Positions 25,569 through 36,760 of a stretch of 64,000 nt of DNA are shown piece by piece. A program made the position numbers and the translations under genes. Positions within the stretch are counted from its first letter, which is position 1. The number at the start of each line of letters is the position of its first letter. Source of the stretch: Bradyrhizobium daqingense (GTDB lineage Bacteria > Pseudomonadota > Alphaproteobacteria > Rhizobiales > Xanthobacteraceae). The stretch covers positions 5,318,001-5,382,000 of the forward strand of contig NZ_CP088014.1 of the NCBI RefSeq assembly GCF_021044685.1, written 5' to 3'. A model generated the notes under the pieces. It was not told the origin of the DNA. It saw only the letters and a list, made by a program, of their open reading frames with translations, and ran no database searches.

Positions 25569-25622
25569 TCGAACCTGTCAGCGAGCCTGATCCGGACCTC
25601 ATACAATCCCATGGAAATTTGA

Positions 25623-25691
25623 TAGCGAATGGCGAATAGGCAGTAGCGAATAGAAACTGTTCGATTCGCTATTCGCTACTCACCATTCGCA

Positions 25692-25709
<18 letters not shown>
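25623..25709. repeat. CGAATAGC-type inverted repeat
   Basis: Short units TAGCGAATGGCGAATAGG and CAGTAGCGAATAG face ATTCGCTATTCGCTACT and CACCATTCGC around a central AAACTGTTCGAT. The repeat reaches across the gyrA stop (25692) and supplies the last codons of gyrA. Confidence 0.6.
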
Positions 25710-28424
<2,715 letters not shown>

Positions 28425-28615
28425 AGGGAAATCCGGTGAGGTTTTATCTGGGAATCATATAGCGCATCGCCCCCCGGATCACCACCCTTGGCAGGTCTCA
28501 GGGAGCGCTTTTTCCGTTCGTTTTTTCATGCACTTAACGGGATGGCGGGCGGTCACTTCCGGATAGCCCTCGGACGTCGCCTCCCCCTGCGCGGAAGAGT
28601 GAGTTTCGGCCGTCG

Positions 28616-29014
28616 CTACGGCCCGAAAACCACCGCGTGCATGATCCGGCCGGGCATGAAGGTGAACAGCCCCGCAATGACCAGTGCGCCGAAGAAGATC
28701 GAGGTCATCGTGATCTTGTGGCGGCGAACATTGTGAGCTCTTGCAGCCGTCACACCCAATACCAGCATCACCAATGCGAAGATCGAAAGCAGATGGATCG
28801 GGCTCCACGGCCCAACCAAACGGATCTCGTGGATCCAGAACGAGCTGAGCGCCACGACAAGCATCAGCACCACCCAGACCCAGCCCAGAGCCCGGTGCGG
28901 CAGCGTGCCCTTGGGGGCGGTGAGCTGGATGATCCCGAGGACGAACGCACCCATCGCGGCGAAGGCATGCAGCGGGATCGCCGGAGCAGCATCAAGCAGC
29001 GGCGTAAGGTTCAT
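28616..29014 (-). CDS. DUF2306-type small membrane protein
   Basis: About 132 residues from ATG 29014, with four hydrophobic helices: HAFAAMGAFVLGIIQLT, ALGWVWVVLMLVVALSSFWI, IHLLSIFALVMLVLGVTAA and MTSIFFGALVIAGLFTFMPGR. The conserved KGTLPHRALGWVWV and NVRRHKITM loops are typical of DUF2306. Inner membrane, function unknown; convergent with nothing and upstream of gyrA on the same strand, 190 bp away. Confidence 0.8.
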   Translation of the reverse strand: MNLTPLLDAAPAIPLHAFAAMGAFVLGIIQLTAPKGTLPHRALGWVWVVLMLVVALSSFWIHEIRLVGPWSPIHLLSIFALVMLVLGVTAARAHNVRRHKITMTSIFFGALVIAGLFTFMPGRIMHAVVFGP

Positions 29015-29172
29015 GCTGCAGCTTCCCGCCATCCAGCGTCAGACGGGAACGTGGTCGATTCCATCGACCAGCGAACGGTATTTATGTAGCAAGAACCTTG
29101 GGAAGCCTTCTTGAGAAGCATCAACCGATCGTTCCCACCAACGCCTGATCGATCATCGACGAGAGCGGTAAA

Positions 29173-29502
29173 GTGACCAACATCCTTTTCGTCTGCAGCG
29201 CCAATCGCCTCCGCAGCCCTACAGCCGAACAGTTGTTCTCGACGTGGCCGGGCATCGAGACCGACTCGGCCGGCATTTCGAACGGCGCGGACGTCTTGCT
29301 GTCCGCCGAACAGATCGAGTGGGCCGATCTCATCTTCGTCATGGAGAAGACCCACCGAAACAAGTTGAACCGGAAATTCCGCACGAGCTTGAACAAAAAG
29401 CGGGTCATCTGCCTCGACATTCCAGACGACTATGAATTCATGGATCCTGTTTTGGTGCAGATCCTTGAAAACAGAGTTGGCCGCTATCTGCGCCGGGACT
29501 AA
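29173..29502 (+). CDS. low-molecular-weight protein tyrosine phosphatase family protein
   Basis: One hundred and nine residues from GTG 29173. The P-loop is right at the N-terminus: LFVCSANRLRSPTAE, i.e. C8-x5-R14-S15, with the nucleophile Cys and phosphate-binding Arg present. DIPDDYEFMDP near residue 83 supplies the general-acid Asp. At 109 residues it is shorter than classic LMW-PTP (~150), like the compact subgroup. It stands immediately outside the left end of the mobile element. Confidence 0.85.
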   Translation: MTNILFVCSANRLRSPTAEQLFSTWPGIETDSAGISNGADVLLSAEQIEWADLIFVMEKTHRNKLNRKFRTSLNKKRVICLDIPDDYEFMDPVLVQILENRVGRYLRRD

Positions 29503-29605
29503 CCAGCTCTCCCCAGCCTCAGAAGGCTAAGGTGTAGGAAGACTGACAACTGTATGTGTTAGTCATTGAGTTCACTCGAGAAATTTCGTTCGACAGCGAG
29601 CGTTG

Positions 29606-31507
29606 TCAACTCTCAGGACTTCCAATCTCCATCAGTAGCGCCAACGCCGTCTCCCTCCGGCCTGCGTGTGCGTCCCGTTCCAGTGACTGTTGCAGCACCT
29701 CGCTGGCTCCGACAAGAACTGCCGAATCCTTGGCGCGCGAAATCGCGGTGTAGATCAGGGACCGGTCGAGCAGCCGGGTCTTCTGAACCGGGATGACGAC
29801 CTTCCGGAAGCTCGATCCCTGCGCCTTGTGGACGGTGATGGCGTAGGCCAGCGTCAGGTCGTCGAGCCCGTACCCGCTCAGTTCGACCTCGGTGCCGTCG
29901 AAGTCGACGGCGACCCTCCCCTCCTCGATGCTGGTGATCCGACCGAGACTGCCGTTGCGCAGGCCGGCCTGATAGTCGTTCTTGAGGAACATGACCGGCT
30001 CGCCCTCCGCCAGGCGCCGGGTCGGGTGCCTGCGCCTGCCGACCGCGAAGATGTCGTGGAAGCGCGCGTTCAGCGCCTCGGTACCGGCGGGGCCCGCCTT
30101 CACGGCGCAGACGATCCGCAGGTCCTCGGAGAAGCCGCCGAGGCCGGCCACCACGTCGACGATCTGGTCGGTGGTGACCTCGCCGGCGGGAATCAGGGCC
30201 ACCCCGCCGCTGCTGGCGCAGGCCTTGTCCGGCAAGCTCGGCAGCCGGCCGGACCGGACCGCGCCGGCGACCGCGGGAATGCCGGTGGCCTCGGTCTGGC
30301 GGTAGACGCGGGTCAGAACGACGGACGGGATTTCGGGCCGCTCGCCCAGCGCATGCAGCACCAGCCCGAACTGGATCGGCGGGAGCTGGCCGGGGTCGCC
30401 GACGAGCAGCAGCCTGCAGCCGTCCGGCAAGGCCCGCAGGATCCGGTACATGGTGGGCAGATCCAGCATCGAGGCCTCGTCGACCACCACCAGCGATTCC
30501 GGGCCGAGCGGGATCTTCCGGGCTTCGACGCCCTTCAGGAACGCGGCGATGGTCGATGCGGGAAAGCCGGTGGCCTCGCCGATCCGGACGGCGGCACGGC
30601 CCGCCAGGGCCATCATGTGGGTGGAGCGGCCGAAGGCGGCGCAGGCCCGGGCGACGGCCCTCAGGACCGTGGTTTTGCCGACGCCGGCTCCGCCCCTGAC
30701 GATGCCGAACCGTTCCTGAACCGCGATGCGCACCGCCTCGCGCTGTTCGTCGTCGAGCGCCACGCCCATGTCCTGCCGGTCGAGCCAGGCGGCGAGCTCG
30801 GCGTCGGAGACCTCGCGGGCGATCAGGTCGCCCATGGCCGGCTCGGTCAGCATCTCCCTGATCCGGTCGGCGACGTAGCGCTCCATCATGTGGGCGCCGG
30901 CGGCCTGGAAGCCGCCCGCGATCGGGATCGCCGCCCGCTGCGCGACCGCGGCCGCCACCGCCTCCCCGGCCCGCGCCGGCGCGCACTTCAACAGCCGGCC
31001 GGCCGCGGCGACGAGGTCGCGCTCGCCGATCCAGGTGTGGTGCTGGTCCAGCCGCGCGTAGAGCGCGGCCTCCACCGCGGCGACGAGGCGTCTGGGATCG
31101 TCGGCGGCGATGCCCATCTTCCGGCCGGCGGCGTCGACGATCGGCCAGTCGGCGAGCGCCATCATCGCGTACGGCTGCTCCCGCAGCTTCGCGGCGGCTT
31201 CGGCGCCCCACAGGCGGATGATCTTCTTGGCCAGGCGTTTCTCGAAGCCGTGTTCGTCGAGCCAGACCACGACGTCGCCCTCGGCGAGCTTCTCCTTCCA
31301 CGCCAGCACCAGCCGCTCGGCGCGGTCCTCGTTCAGGACCGCGGTCAGGCTCGCGACGTCGCCGAGCAGCGCGTAGAGGCGCTCGCCGAAGGCCTCCCAC
31401 AGCTTCGCTGCGGTGGCGTAACCGATGCCCTCGAACGCCGGGTCCTCGGCGAGGTGGCGCACGATGGTGTCGCCCGATCTGGCGTGACGGCCGAGCTGCT
31501 CAAGCAT
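29606..31507 (-). CDS. RecD2-like DNA helicase
   Basis: About 633 residues from ATG 31507; upstream frame to 31666 is open but non-homologous. The protein begins at the helix-hairpin-helix region of RecD2 (HLAEDPAFEGIGYATAAKLWEAFG), so the usual N-terminal OB-like domain is missing. Superfamily-1B motifs are complete: Walker A GGAGVGKTT (~274), Walker B VVVDEASM (~336), GDPGQLPPIQFG (~362), VYRQTE, and TVHKAQGSSF (~556) followed by TAISRAKD. RecD2 unwinds 5'-3'. In this element it could process transposition intermediates. The stop TGA forms part of an AGTTGAC motif. Confidence 0.88.
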   Translation of the reverse strand: MLEQLGRHARSGDTIVRHLAEDPAFEGIGYATAAKLWEAFGERLYALLGDVASLTAVLNEDRAERLVLAWKEKLAEGDVVVWLDEHGFEKRLAKKIIRLWGAEAAAKLREQPYAMMALADWPIVDAAGRKMGIAADDPRRLVAAVEAALYARLDQHHTWIGERDLVAAAGRLLKCAPARAGEAVAAAVAQRAAIPIAGGFQAAGAHMMERYVADRIREMLTEPAMGDLIAREVSDAELAAWLDRQDMGVALDDEQREAVRIAVQERFGIVRGGAGVGKTTVLRAVARACAAFGRSTHMMALAGRAAVRIGEATGFPASTIAAFLKGVEARKIPLGPESLVVVDEASMLDLPTMYRILRALPDGCRLLLVGDPGQLPPIQFGLVLHALGERPEIPSVVLTRVYRQTEATGIPAVAGAVRSGRLPSLPDKACASSGGVALIPAGEVTTDQIVDVVAGLGGFSEDLRIVCAVKAGPAGTEALNARFHDIFAVGRRRHPTRRLAEGEPVMFLKNDYQAGLRNGSLGRITSIEEGRVAVDFDGTEVELSGYGLDDLTLAYAITVHKAQGSSFRKVVIPVQKTRLLDRSLIYTAISRAKDSAVLVGASEVLQQSLERDAHAGRRETALALLMEIGSPES

Positions 31508-31696
31508 GACGCCTAGCTTCCGCCTGCGAAACAGCGTACCACCGTGCTCGCTCCGGCAAGGGGCAGCCCGCGCCAAGAGCCCGCTGCGCGGGCCCGTGTC
31601 GCCCCTTGCCTTCCGCTGCGACGCGGCGGTCCTGCTGATCGCAGGTCGGCTCCGAGGGACGATCAAAGGCTTCCGGTCTCTCCAAGGGACGGGACG

Positions 31697-32101
31697 TCAT
31701 GATACCCGCCGTCCTGTGGACACCATGATGTCCTCGACCTGCTCCAGGCGGCGCAGCTTCTCGCGCAGGCCGGCGTTCTCCGCCCGCGACGCGGCGAGCT
31801 GCTGCTCGAGCGACAGGATGCGGCGATCGCGCCGGTCGGACTTCGTCTCCGGCTTGGCCTCCTCCTCGCCGGCGGCGCCGGCCGGCAGCTTCGCGGCCGC
31901 GGCGTCGAGCAGCGCCTTCGCGGCCGGATTCTTGTAGAGCACCTGGCGGTCGAACCCGCAGGCGAGCGCGATGGCCGAGCGGTTGGGCTCGCCGGCGCGC
32001 ATCGGCAGCGGCCGGCCTTCCCGTTGGAGGGCCTCGAGATAGTTCTTCAGGGTCTCGGCGTTTTCGGCCCCGAGCACGCTGCCGGACTTGGCGTCAGCCA
32101 C
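31697..32101 (-). CDS. small HTH plus coiled-coil protein (TnpC/DUF6262-like organisation)
   Basis: One hundred and thirty-four residues. A helix-turn-helix-like stretch NRSAIALACGFDRQVLYKNP (residues ~41-60) is followed by a coiled coil RRILSLEQQLAASRAENAGLREKLRRLEQVEDIM with regular Leu heptads. The ending VSTGRRV resembles the end of TnpC of Tn554-type elements, which also pairs a small HTH with a coiled coil. By position it may help the recombinases choose site or orientation. Similarity is by architecture and short motif only. Its stop overlaps an ATG (ATGA) of a doubtful 66-codon frame leading to the helicase. Confidence 0.65.
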   Translation of the reverse strand: MADAKSGSVLGAENAETLKNYLEALQREGRPLPMRAGEPNRSAIALACGFDRQVLYKNPAAKALLDAAAAKLPAGAAGEEEAKPETKSDRRDRRILSLEQQLAASRAENAGLREKLRRLEQVEDIMVSTGRRVS

Positions 32102-32125
32102 GGCGACCTCCTGCGATGTGGGTGC

Positions 32126-32719
32126 CTAGCTCTTGTCGGAGCGACCGCGGTCGTTCTCCTGCAGCTTCTTGTCGAGCTGAGCGACCGTCATCCCGCGCCC
32201 CAGCGCGTTCTTCCGCCAACGAGCCATCCGGTTGTCGAGGATGGCGTACTGCACTTTGAGATCGACAATTTCCTTGTTGGCGGCGTCGAGCTGCCGCTTG
32301 AGGTACTCCACCTGCTCGTCGCGCGTCCTCGCCTTGCGAGGCTTCTTGCCGTCTTTCGGCTTCGCCTTCGCCATGGCCTCTTCGACCTGGCCCAGGCGCT
32401 TCGTGAACGCGTCCTGCAGGTCGTCGTATTTGGCCAAGGCTTGTCGGGTCCACTTGCCATGGTATCGGGCACCGATGAGGTCCATCAGGACCTTCCAGTC
32501 GAGGGGCCGGTTCAGAGGCCAGTGCTCGATGATCGCCAGTATCTCCCGGTAACGCTCCGGCGTCGTCATGAGGGCTAGTCGCCTCTTGCCTGGCGGCGAG
32601 GAGCGCTTGCCGCCCCGGGACGGCCGAACCGGCCTGGGTTCGTCGGCATACTTCCAGCCTTCCGGGTGATCGTCCGGAGCTGTCGACTTCTTCGCCGATT
32701 TCTTCGAACGCTTCGCCAT
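32126..32719 (-). CDS. basic coiled-coil protein of the mobile element
   Basis: One hundred and ninety-seven residues; ATG 32719 has AAAGGACGAG upstream. The N-terminus is very Lys/Ser/Pro rich (MAKRSKKSAKKSTAPDDHPEG). The middle TTPERYREILAIIEHWPLNRPLDWKVLMDLIGARYHGKWTRQALAKYDDL looks like a winged-helix or HTH module, and residues ~130-165 (RDEQVEYLKRQLDAANKEIVDLKVQYAILDNRM) are a coiled coil. It shares the HTH-then-coiled-coil plan of the next gene, suggesting the two may dimerise with each other. Family not recognised. Confidence 0.65.
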   Translation of the reverse strand: MAKRSKKSAKKSTAPDDHPEGWKYADEPRPVRPSRGGKRSSPPGKRRLALMTTPERYREILAIIEHWPLNRPLDWKVLMDLIGARYHGKWTRQALAKYDDLQDAFTKRLGQVEEAMAKAKPKDGKKPRKARTRDEQVEYLKRQLDAANKEIVDLKVQYAILDNRMARWRKNALGRGMTVAQLDKKLQENDRGRSDKS

Positions 32720-33100
32720 CTCGTCCTTTGCCCAAGGACTCGATGGGTAAGCTGATTCTGCCTGCAAGGAGAAATCGGCCATAAGGACTCTCGACACGCG
32801 AACACCTACGCCACGCAACGATGGTAGCCTGCCGGCCGGCCCGATCCTCCGAAAACGCCACCAGAATGCCGTTCGACACCGTCGGTCGCTCCACGACGTG
32901 GGCGCCGAACAGGCCTCCGGCCTGCGCGAGAGCTCGGCGAAAGGTCGCCGACGCTCCAGAGCGCGTCCACGCCGACGAGGGCGTGACCGGATCGCATCTC
33001 TCGGTGAGGCCGACCGGTGCCGGTCGGATGTCGTTTTGAAAAACTCGGATTGGCCGATGGAAGCCGGACTGTCCGGGGTCTAATCGACCCGGATTACCGG

Positions 33101-33122
33101 CGCGACACTCGACGGTGTCGCG
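33101..33122 (-). promoter_or_regulatory. hairpin in the leader after the 8-codon frame
   Basis: CGCGACAC (33101-33108) and GTGTCGCG (33115-33122) form a perfect 8-bp stem with a 6-nt loop, 11 bases past the mini-frame stop. No T run follows, so it is not a standard terminator. Confidence 0.5.
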
Positions 33123-33132
33123 GGCGATGTCG

Positions 33133-33159
33133 CTATTGAGCGTCCTCGAGATCGGACAT
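33133..33159 (-). CDS. 8-codon leader frame
   Basis: ATG at 33159 with GGAGGG six bases upstream encodes MSDLEDAQ followed by TAG. It is preceded by a consensus-like promoter. It could be an upstream regulatory frame or the start of a decayed gene; the good RBS suggests it is translated. Confidence 0.4.
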   Translation of the reverse strand: MSDLEDAQ

Positions 33160-33182
33160 GAAAATCCCTCCGATATGATGGC

Positions 33183-33211
33183 ACTATAGCACATTTCTTC
33201 AGAAATTGCAA
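33183..33211 (-). promoter_or_regulatory. sigma-70-type promoter for the coiled-coil/helicase genes
   Basis: Read leftward: TTGCAA (33211-33206), a 17-bp spacer, TATAGT (33188-33183). It lies just after the third recombinase stop and would drive the three downstream genes separately from the recombinases. Confidence 0.7.
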
Positions 33212-33248
33212 GGAAATCAGCGCCTTCGCTGAGGAGGGAGAACGGCAT

Positions 33249-35210
33249 CTAAACCTGCACCATGGTGCCGTCGGGAATCGTCGGGTCAGCATGGACGGCG
33301 ACGGTCTTCTTCAGGCCATCGACGACACGCTCGTTGTGCGCGACCCAGGCCGAGGCGTTGTAGGTGCCCTCCGCCATCGCGGCGCGGGCCCCGTCGAGCA
33401 TCGCCTGGTGCTCCACCAGCAAGCGTTCGGCCTCGGCCTTGTGCTCAGCCTTCCCCTTCACCACCAGGTGCTCGGCGCAGCCGCCGCAGGCGCCATGGCT
33501 CGGGCACGGCGCCATGCTGAAGTCCTGGGTGCAGGCGCCGATCGACGTGAAATGAGCCGTCGCGAAGCGTCCCTTCAGGAAAGCGTCCCGTTCGACCGGC
33601 GGGAGGGAGGCGACCGTTTCGACGATCGGTCCCTCGATCTCGCCGGTCTCGATCGCCGTACGCATATCCTGCGCGAGAGCGATGCCGCCGGAGTGATCGT
33701 AGACGGCGTTCTGCCGGACGTCCTTGCGGCCGCTCCAACGCGCGATGTCGAGCTGCGAGAGCCTGCCCTTCTGCGCCAGGGTGTTGAGGTAGTGGCGGAT
33801 CGAATGAGTGTTGATGCGGTATGGCTTCTCGTTCGCGTCAAGTATCCCGAGCCGTTCGAACACTCCCTTCGCGCCCTTGTGGTTGCCCAAGAAGTCGCTG
33901 ATAGTGTTGTCGCCGAGGACCGACAGCACGTAATTCTGCACCACCATGTCGTTGCGGAAATAGTGCCTCGGAACAATGAACATGTAGTCGGAAAGCTTTA
34001 CTCCGGGTGGCAGTTTAGGAAACCGGCGCAGGATCGCTGCCTCGAGATCTCCGAGGCGATAGCACCGTAATTTCCCTTCCACGTGCTTTTTGACGCGGTT
34101 GGCCTTCAGCCAGAGGAAGATCGAATCCTCGCCCAAATGGAGAGCACCGTTCGCCTCTCCGGCGGACAGCAAGGTGTCAGGATCCGCGAGTCGCCATTCC
34201 TCGGCTAGGTAGGCTCGGCCAGGATGGCGCTCCATCCAGCGCGCGATCTCGCGGTAAGGCTCGGTGATTCGCCGGGCGTCGGCGAGGGCCCGGTCGGCGA
34301 TGTCCACCATCGCGCTCGGGATCCACTTGATCGAATCCGGAGCCTTCTTCGACCCGTGGTACGCGTAGCCCAGATACTGCACCTCCTCGCCGGTGGCCTC
34401 GCGCCTGGTGCGTTCGGTACGTCGGCAATCGTAGCGCGTGTCGAGAACCTCGTTGATGCGGACGGGCGCGCAGCACATGAGCTCGACGGCGGCAATCCGC
34501 AGCAGATCTCGTTGATCGTCGCCTGCTCTGATCGTGAGACTGGCATCAACGATGGCCCCCATCTCCTCTTTCGTCGCCATCTTCTCTTCCCGCGCCCGAT
34601 CTCCATCCTTGCCTACCTTGCTATGGCTGCGGGATTCGCGCGGAAACGGATTGGAGAAGGAAATGTTCGCCTTGGCGATCGAATGCCGATTGATAAATTC
34701 GGCGATTTCGCGCAGCGCTCTCCCCAAGATGTACGCCGAGCCGTCGGCTGCGACCTCGCCGCGCTGTGTTTTGCGATATCTGATGTAATTGCAGGCGGCC
34801 ATGAAGTCTGCAGACACCAGATCGACCGGGTCCCGTTCGTCGCCCTGCATTGAACAGTAGAGCGATCTAGCGGCGCGCAAAACGCGCCCATGATCTTTCG
34901 TCGATTTCGGGCTCGCCTCTTCACGCAAGACAATCAGAGCCTTGGTGAATGAGGCGAAGCGTTCGGCAATGGGCGTCCGCTCCTCAATGTCTCGCACATA
35001 ACCTGTCTCATCGGTAGCGAAGATGAGTTTGCGCTGATGTGCGGATCTGGCGGAAGGCCTCGCGAACTTGACGGTAGACAGATCCCAGACCGGATCGTCG
35101 AAGTCGACGGCTCCGGCGAACACTCGCGAGCGTCGAGCCCGCTCAATCAGGCGGTCCAGATTGGTGCGGGCGTCGAGGCGGAAGCGGTCGGGCAGGACGA
35201 TGACGTTCAA
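33249..35210 (-). CDS. tyrosine recombinase 3 of the trio, with C-terminal Cys cluster
   Basis: About 653 residues starting at TTG 35210, which overlaps the previous stop (TTGA) and has GGAG upstream. The catalytic box II is canonical: NTHSIRHYLNTLAQKG (~residue 466) gives H-x2-R-H; RWSGRKDVRQNAVYDH (~490-504) gives W and the Tyr nucleophile. Past this, C-x8-C-x5-C-x2-C (CTQDFSMAPCPSHGACGGC, ~557-575) looks like a zinc site and is typical of the largest recombinase in Tn554-like and trio modules. It is probably the dominant catalytic subunit. Confidence 0.85.
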   Translation of the reverse strand: MNVIVLPDRFRLDARTNLDRLIERARRSRVFAGAVDFDDPVWDLSTVKFARPSARSAHQRKLIFATDETGYVRDIEERTPIAERFASFTKALIVLREEASPKSTKDHGRVLRAARSLYCSMQGDERDPVDLVSADFMAACNYIRYRKTQRGEVAADGSAYILGRALREIAEFINRHSIAKANISFSNPFPRESRSHSKVGKDGDRAREEKMATKEEMGAIVDASLTIRAGDDQRDLLRIAAVELMCCAPVRINEVLDTRYDCRRTERTRREATGEEVQYLGYAYHGSKKAPDSIKWIPSAMVDIADRALADARRITEPYREIARWMERHPGRAYLAEEWRLADPDTLLSAGEANGALHLGEDSIFLWLKANRVKKHVEGKLRCYRLGDLEAAILRRFPKLPPGVKLSDYMFIVPRHYFRNDMVVQNYVLSVLGDNTISDFLGNHKGAKGVFERLGILDANEKPYRINTHSIRHYLNTLAQKGRLSQLDIARWSGRKDVRQNAVYDHSGGIALAQDMRTAIETGEIEGPIVETVASLPPVERDAFLKGRFATAHFTSIGACTQDFSMAPCPSHGACGGCAEHLVVKGKAEHKAEAERLLVEHQAMLDGARAAMAEGTYNASAWVAHNERVVDGLKKTVAVHADPTIPDGTMVQV

Positions 35211-36760
35211 GCGTCTTTCTCCTCGCAGGCGGCGACCACCTTGCCGATGGCCATGATCGTGACGTCGTGGATCTTGTAGATCTGCGGATCGAGGCCGGCC
35301 TGCATCTGCCGCTCGCGCTCCTCGACGAGCCAGTCCAGCATCTCGCGGTGTGGACCGTCGCGCCAAGGCTGGAACCGCTCGCAGGTGTAGCAGGAGACGG
35401 GTGCGAGGCGGCCGCAGGGGCCCGCCCCGCAGACGCCGAGTTCACCCGCAAGCTGGGGCTTCTCGCCGAACTTGCGCCTGAAGAACGGGATGCGCTTGGC
35501 CGGGTCGGTGCCGTTCACGGCTTCGCCCTCCTCGCTGACGATGCGTCCCATGAAGGCGTCGGCGATCGGGCCCAGCTCGACGGCGAGCGCGGCGTCCAGC
35601 CGATCTACCTGGTTGGGGCGCGTTTCGTAATAGACGCCGACGTGCTGGAGGTCGCTGTGACCCAGCCCTGTCGCCAATTGGGACGGCGAGGCGCCCTCCT
35701 CCGCAAGCCGCGTCCCGTAGGTGTAGCGGAAGCGGCGGCTGTTACCCCTGACAAGTTCGCCGGTGCGATGAGAGATGACCTCCAGCTTGCGCAACGCACG
35801 TTCCACCGTTGCGGTGATCTCCGCGCTCGTCATGTGCATGGCGAACTCATGCAACTGACCGCCCAGCAGATCCGGCTGCGGTTCTCTCCGCCGAAAGAGC
35901 GGATATCCGCAGCCTTCAGGCCAGCCGCTGTCGCGGCGCACGCTGGCATTCTCGGCGACGAGCTCCGCGACCAGCGTCCCGAGCTCCTGATTCAGCTCCT
36001 TGGGGTCCGACCCGGACCGCAGATAATCGTGCCCCTTCTTGACCTGCGGAACGTCGAAGCGATGGTAGATGCGGCCGGTGGCGACCTCCTTAAGCGGGCG
36101 ATAGTCCTCCTCGCGCATCTTGGCGTACGCGAAGGCGTTGCGGCCAAACGCAACTTGGAGCCAGACGAGCACTCGCTCGGTCAACGAGAGGACCTCCGGA
36201 CCGAGGGCCCTCAGTCGCGTCAGGATCGCCCCGAACTCGATATCGTCGAAGGCACCCTTTTCCGGATCGCGGGTCCGGACCGCACGGCCCTTCTCGTTGC
36301 CGCCGATCACCAGATCGTCCAGCAGATCGGCGGTCTCGCGGGAGAAATGCGGCAGATGCCGGTTGGCGCACCAGCGGTACCAGAAGCGGATGTGGTGGAG
36401 GCGCCAGACCGAAAAATTGTTGATCATCCGAAGTTCGGCGAAGAATGAGCTCGAGATGTCAGCGCCGGCCGCGACCTCGCCGGCGAGCGCCTCCGATTGG
36501 GTCAAGAAGCGCAGTGCGCCGAACGCGTTCCTGACGTTGTCTGGAGACGTCAGCTTGATCCGGTCGGCCAGGTGCAGCACGACCGCGTCGAAGACGAGGT
36601 CCGGCAGCGACCGCAGCCGATCGAAATTCAAGATCTTGTTCCGCGAAAGATTGTTGAGCCGCCACTCCCACCCGGAGGCGTCGACGTCCAGCCCCGCACG
36701 GTCCTGGATGATTCCCTGACTCGGAAAGTCGGGTAGCTTCGTGGCGACGTTCCTGCTCAT
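35207..36760 (-). CDS. tyrosine recombinase 2 of the trio
   Basis: Five hundred and seventeen residues. The start overlaps the first recombinase stop (ATGA). Box II reads RRFRYTYGTRLAEEGAS (~340) with the His of H-x2-R replaced by Arg but the Arg kept; LGHSDLQHVGVYYETRPN (~365-380) holds the His and nucleophilic Tyr. A C-terminal cluster C-x4-C-x8-C-x2-C followed by FQPWRDGPHREMLDWL (~441-470) is probably zinc-binding and characteristic of this recombinase type. Works presumably in a heteromeric complex with its two neighbours. Confidence 0.85.
   Translation of the reverse strand: MSRNVATKLPDFPSQGIIQDRAGLDVDASGWEWRLNNLSRNKILNFDRLRSLPDLVFDAVVLHLADRIKLTSPDNVRNAFGALRFLTQSEALAGEVAAGADISSSFFAELRMINNFSVWRLHHIRFWYRWCANRHLPHFSRETADLLDDLVIGGNEKGRAVRTRDPEKGAFDDIEFGAILTRLRALGPEVLSLTERVLVWLQVAFGRNAFAYAKMREEDYRPLKEVATGRIYHRFDVPQVKKGHDYLRSGSDPKELNQELGTLVAELVAENASVRRDSGWPEGCGYPLFRRREPQPDLLGGQLHEFAMHMTSAEITATVERALRKLEVISHRTGELVRGNSRRFRYTYGTRLAEEGASPSQLATGLGHSDLQHVGVYYETRPNQVDRLDAALAVELGPIADAFMGRIVSEEGEAVNGTDPAKRIPFFRRKFGEKPQLAGELGVCGAGPCGRLAPVSCYTCERFQPWRDGPHREMLDWLVEERERQMQAGLDPQIYKIHDVTIMAIGKVVAACEEKDA

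Larger units (their letters stand above)
32720..33248 (-). other. long 5' leader between recombinase and coiled-coil genes
   Basis: This 529-bp gap contains a strong promoter (33183-33211), an 8-codon frame with a good RBS (33133-33159), a perfect hairpin (33101-33122) and a CCGGAC-GTCCGG palindrome near 33066-33080. The rest (32820-33060) has an open frame with some protein-like character (LFGAHVVERPTVSNGILVAFSED) but no start or known homology; it may be gene debris or untranslated leader of the coiled-coil/helicase operon. Confidence 0.5.

Noticed and set aside
29690..31516. A 608-codon frame antisense to the RecD2-like gene, and a 595-codon frame at 29613-31400 in another minus frame.
   Set aside because: Both are low-complexity shadows; the helicase motifs are in the frame 31507-29606.
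31500..31700. A 66-codon frame linking the TnpC-like gene to the helicase by overlapping stop/start codons.
   Set aside because: Arg-rich composition without any domain; it may be translated for coupling but I cannot support it as a protein.
32094..33248. A 384-codon minus-strand frame covering the element leader and the first coiled-coil gene.
   Set aside because: The second part is a shadow of the coiled-coil gene; the first part overlaps the promoter and mini-frame and has no clear start.
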